From Fusobacterium sp. (GTDB taxonomy: Bacteria > Fusobacteriota > Fusobacteriia > Fusobacteriales > Fusobacteriaceae): a DNA stretch of 7,708 bases. Every line of letters starts with the position of its first letter. Within the stretch, counting starts at the first letter, position 1. Positions 5,285 to 7,708 of this stretch are shown piece by piece. Position numbers and translations under genes: made by a program. The notes beneath the pieces were generated by a model. It was not told where the DNA came from. It saw only the letters and a list, made by a program, of their open reading frames with translations, and did not search any database. The DNA lies in NCBI GenBank assembly GCA_030527385.1, contig JAUNAY010000056.1, positions 1 through 7,708 on the forward strand, in the 5' to 3' direction.

Positions 5285-5313
5285 GTAACAAATTTTAAAT
5301 TTTGTGGTATAAT
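5283..5313 (+). promoter_or_regulatory. Promoter of guaB with extended -10
   Basis: TGGTATAAT (5305-5313) is an extended -10 with a perfect TATAAT hexamer. Upstream, GTAACA (5285-5290, 17-base spacer) or TTGTAA (5283-5288, 19-base spacer) can serve as -35. The start near 5320 gives an AT-rich leader of about 70 bases in which I see no riboswitch-like structure. ACAAA and TTTGT elements recur as inverted half-sites across the -35 and spacer. Confidence 0.75.
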
Positions 5314-5380
5314 ATTCGAAATATATTTTTTAGTTTTTAACTTTAGATTTTAAGTATAAATAAATTTTTACAAGAAAAAA

Positions 5381-5385
5381 AGGAG
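5381..5385 (+). promoter_or_regulatory. Ribosome binding site of guaB
   Basis: AGGAG precedes two adjacent in-frame ATG codons. The spacing is four bases to the first (5390) and seven to the second (5393), so the second is the better-placed start. The two differ by one methionine. Confidence 0.7.
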
Positions 5386-5389
5386 AAAG

Positions 5390-6847
5390 ATGATGAACGG
5401 AAAAATAGTAAAAGAAGCTATAACATTTGATGACGTATTACTTATACCTGCAAAATCAGAGGTATTACCACACGAGGTTAGTTTAAAAGCTAGATTAACT
5501 AAAGATATAACATTAAATGTACCTATTCTAAGTGCTGCTATGGATACAGTAACAGAATCAGACTTAGCTATTGCTTTAGCTAGACAAGGTGGAATCGGAT
5601 TTATTCACAAGAATATGAGTATAGCAGATCAAGCTGCAGAAGTTGACAGAGTAAAAAGAATTGAAAGTGGAATGATTAGAAACCCTGTTACTTTAAAAGC
5701 AGATTGTACAGTAGGATTTGCTGAAGATCTAATGAGAAGATATAAAATTTCTGGACTTCCAGTTATTGAAGATGATGGAAAACTTATCGGAATTGTAACT
5801 AACAGAGATATTAAATATCATAAAGATATGGAACAACTTGTTGGAGAAATTATGACAAAAGAAGAGCTTATTACTGCTCCAGTTGGAACAACTTTGGAAC
5901 AAGCTAAAGAAGTTCTACTTTCTCATAGAATTGAAAAACTACCTATCGTAGATGAAAATGGATACTTAAAAGGACTTATAACTATAAAAGATATAGACAA
6001 TTTAACAGAATATCCAAATGCTTGTAAAGATGCTCACGGAACTTTAAGAGTAGGAGCTGCAGTTGGAATTGGAACAGATACTTTAGAAAGAGTTGAAGCA
6101 CTTGTAAGAGCAGGAGTAGATATTATTACTGTTGACTCTGCACACGGACATTCAGCAGGAGTTATCAGAAAAATAAAAGAAATTAGAGCAGCTTTCCCTA
6201 AATTAAATCTAATTGGAGGAAACATTGTAACTGCTGAAGCAGCTCTTGACCTAATTGAAGCAGGAGTAGATGCAGTTAAAGTTGGAATTGGACCAGGATC
6301 TATTTGTACAACAAGAGTTGTTGCAGGAGTTGGAGTTCCTCAATTAACAGCTGTAAATGATGTATATCAAGTATGTAAAGAAAGAGGAATCGGAGTAATT
6401 GCCGATGGAGGAATTAAACTTTCAGGAGATATCGTAAAAGCTCTAGCAGCAGGAGCAGATTGTGTAATGCTAGGAGGAATTTTAGCAGGAACTAAAGAAG
6501 CTCCAGGAGAAGAAATTATTCTTGAAGGAAGAAAATATAAAATTTATGTAGGAATGGGATCAATAGCAGCAATGAAGAGAGGATCTAAAGATAGATACTT
6601 CCAAAACGATGCTAAAAAACTAGTTCCAGAAGGAATTGAAGGACGTATTGCTTATAAAGGAAGCTTAAAAGACGTTATATTCCAACTTTGTGGAGGAATT
6701 AGAGCAGGTATGGGATACTGTGGAACTCCTACAATAGAAGATCTAAAAGTAAATGGAAGATTTATAAAAATAACTGGAGCAGGATTAAGAGAAAGCCATC
6801 CACACGATATTACAATAACTAAAGAGGCTCCTAACTACTCTAAATAA
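5390..6847 (+). CDS. guaB: IMP dehydrogenase
   Basis: This protein (485 residues from the first ATG, 484 from the better-spaced ATG at 5393) is IMP dehydrogenase. It oxidises IMP to XMP with NAD+, the first committed step of GMP synthesis, in the cytosol as a tetramer. The catalytic barrel starts with ITFDDVLLIP. Two CBS domains (about 95-205, with SGLPVIEDDGKLIGIVTNRD and IEKLPIVDENGYLKGLITIK) form the Bateman regulatory module. The active-site loop is GIGPGSICTTR with the nucleophile Cys306 (numbering from 5390). The IMP-binding motif IADGGI (337-342) follows. The mobile flap has the Arg402-Tyr403 pair in DRYF. Glu414 in VPEGIEG is the bacterial-type flap residue, where the human enzyme has Gln. 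The length is full. It ends with tandem stops TAA TAG. A secreted repeat-protein gene lies 59 bp downstream with no terminator between. Confidence 0.98.
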   Translation: MMNGKIVKEAITFDDVLLIPAKSEVLPHEVSLKARLTKDITLNVPILSAAMDTVTESDLAIALARQGGIGFIHKNMSIADQAAEVDRVKRIESGMIRNPVTLKADCTVGFAEDLMRRYKISGLPVIEDDGKLIGIVTNRDIKYHKDMEQLVGEIMTKEELITAPVGTTLEQAKEVLLSHRIEKLPIVDENGYLKGLITIKDIDNLTEYPNACKDAHGTLRVGAAVGIGTDTLERVEALVRAGVDIITVDSAHGHSAGVIRKIKEIRAAFPKLNLIGGNIVTAEAALDLIEAGVDAVKVGIGPGSICTTRVVAGVGVPQLTAVNDVYQVCKERGIGVIADGGIKLSGDIVKALAAGADCVMLGGILAGTKEAPGEEIILEGRKYKIYVGMGSIAAMKRGSKDRYFQNDAKKLVPEGIEGRIAYKGSLKDVIFQLCGGIRAGMGYCGTPTIEDLKVNGRFIKITGAGLRESHPHDITITKEAPNYSK

Positions 6848-6855
6848 TAGTTTAG

Positions 6856-6902
6856 TTTTCCTCGAGGGATTGATTTTGTAATTTAGATTTAAGAGAGGAA
6901 AA
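6856..6902 (+). promoter_or_regulatory. Inverted repeat able to mask the ribosome binding site of the downstream gene
   Basis: TTTTCCTC (6856-6863) is complementary to GAGGAAAA (6895-6902), which contains the Shine-Dalgarno GAGG of the YwqK-type gene. An alternative 7-bp pairing, TGATTTT (6871-6877) with AAAATCA (6899-6905), uses overlapping bases. The left arm also contains an 8-bp palindrome, CCTCGAGG (6860-6867). No T-run follows, so it is not an intrinsic terminator. Confidence 0.4.
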
Positions 6903-6906
6903 TCAG

Positions 6907-7671
6907 ATGAAAAAATTAATAATAAAAAAATTAATTTTAATTTCATTTATTGTATTAGGTGTAAACTTAAATGCTTATGAAATAAAAGAGATAAAAACTT
7001 TAGATGAAATAACTAAAGAGGTAAATAAAACTTCAACTAAAAAACATAAAAGTAGTTCTGAAACTTTAGGATTAATTCCTTTAGAAAAAATTTCTGAAGA
7101 AGGGAATGTCAAAAAAGAAGTTTTAGCACCATCTCAAAAAGAAAAAAAGAATCTAAGAGTAGTAGATATAAGTGAAAAATTTTATGGAAATGATAAACTT
7201 GTATATGTAAAAGGAGAAAGCAAACCTTTTACAGGAAAATTTGCACTATTTTTAGGTGAGATAATAGAAAGTAGTGAAGAATATCAAAATGGAAAACTTC
7301 ACGGTGAAAGAGTTTGGTATTCAGATGATGGAAAAATTATTATGAGTGAAAACTATAATAATGATAAATTAGATGGAGAGCAAAAAGCTTACTATACTAA
7401 TGGTAAAATTAAATCTATCATAAGCTACGATAATAATAAAATTGTTGGACTTGAAGTTTATGCTAAAAATGGTTCACCTCTTCATAAAGCAAATCTAAGT
7501 ACTGGAACTGGTATTTGGAAAACTTTTTGGGATAATGGAAACATTATGGAAGAGGGAAGATACAAAAATTGGTCAAAAGATGGGACTTGGAAGAGATACC
7601 AAGAAAATGGAACTGTTGATAGTATAACAGTCTATGAAAATGGAAAACAAAAGAGTCAAACTTGGAATTAA
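6907..7671 (+). CDS. Secreted MORN_2/YwqK-repeat protein
   Basis: This 254-residue protein has a Sec signal peptide: lysines near the start, the hydrophobic core LILISFIVLGV and a likely cut after NLNA (residue 23). No cysteine occurs in the whole protein, so it is not a lipoprotein. Residues 24-95 are a charged Lys/Glu/Ser-rich linker. From about 103 to 247 there are roughly six repeats of about 24 residues of the MORN_2/YwqK type, for example NGKLHGERVWYSDDGKI (128-144), NDKLDGEQKAYYTNGKI (152-168) and SKDGTWKRYQENGTV (223-237), each with an aromatic pair and a D/N-G-K turn. Proteins of this type are often labelled YwqK-family antitoxin, but no toxin gene is adjacent and the signal peptide argues for an envelope or secreted role. 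It follows guaB by 59 bp and probably shares its transcript. The true function is unknown. Confidence 0.88.
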   Translation: MKKLIIKKLILISFIVLGVNLNAYEIKEIKTLDEITKEVNKTSTKKHKSSSETLGLIPLEKISEEGNVKKEVLAPSQKEKKNLRVVDISEKFYGNDKLVYVKGESKPFTGKFALFLGEIIESSEEYQNGKLHGERVWYSDDGKIIMSENYNNDKLDGEQKAYYTNGKIKSIISYDNNKIVGLEVYAKNGSPLHKANLSTGTGIWKTFWDNGNIMEEGRYKNWSKDGTWKRYQENGTVDSITVYENGKQKSQTWN

Positions 7672-7677
7672 TGAAAG

Positions 7678-7708
7678 CCACAGGGAAACCTGTGGTTTTT
7701 ATTTTTAT
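7678..7708 (+). terminator. Intrinsic terminator after guaB and the YwqK-type gene
   Basis: A 7-bp GC-containing stem, CCACAGG (7678-7684) with CCTGTGG (7689-7695), is closed by a GAAA tetraloop and extended by A-T pairs. It is followed by TTTTTATTTTT. It begins six bases after the stop codon and probably ends the guaB unit. Confidence 0.92.

Noticed and set aside
5314..5389. A possible guanine or purine riboswitch in the guaB leader
   Set aside because: The leader is almost all A and T, with no conserved purine-aptamer core and no stable stems.
6034..6225. A 63-residue minus-strand open frame
   Set aside because: It lies entirely antisense within guaB, with no start signal.
6907..7671. A toxin-antitoxin module including the YwqK-type gene
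   Set aside because: Neither adjacent position in the window holds a toxin. The upstream gene is guaB and a terminator follows directly downstream. The protein also has an export signal.

Overview
The window is AT-rich chromosomal DNA whose gene content and style point to a Fusobacterium-like organism (Fusobacteriota). The clues are the very low GC, AGGAGG-type ribosome binding sites, an rplU-prp-rpmA cluster in which L27 carries a cleavable N-terminal extension, a DUF1847 protein, and a secreted MORN_2/YwqK-repeat protein. The assignment rests on recognising families by eye. A low-GC clostridial relative is the main alternative. All genes look intact, and no mobile element, CRISPR array, tRNA or rRNA is visible.

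Layout. The left third reads leftward (minus strand). The first unit is rplU (L21), prp (L27-processing cysteine protease) and rpmA (L27), with a strong promoter, a structured 5' leader and a good intrinsic terminator. Downstream on the same strand is a second unit, tcdA (tRNA t6A dehydratase) followed 17 bp later by a long-chain flavodoxin. In the middle, a TauE/SafE-family permease gene reads rightward from its own promoter. It converges on a leftward pair, a DUF1847 Cys-rich protein and a 63-residue small protein, and the two units share one bidirectional terminator hairpin. The DUF1847 unit is divergent from a rightward mscS (mechanosensitive channel), with an imperfect dyad between the two promoters. 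The right third is guaB (IMP dehydrogenase), then a secreted repeat protein 59 bp downstream and a strong terminator at the window end.

How the genes work together. The clearest functional module is the ribosomal one: Prp removes the N-terminal extension of L27, encoded by the adjacent gene, before or during 50S assembly. Most other genes are housekeeping units that are probably functionally independent: tRNA modification, electron transfer, anion export, osmotic protection and GMP synthesis. The least characterised parts are the DUF1847/small-protein pair, the secreted YwqK-type protein behind guaB, and the rplU leader RNA. I see no convincing wholly new system. The best leads are these small units and the regulatory structures in the intergenic regions.
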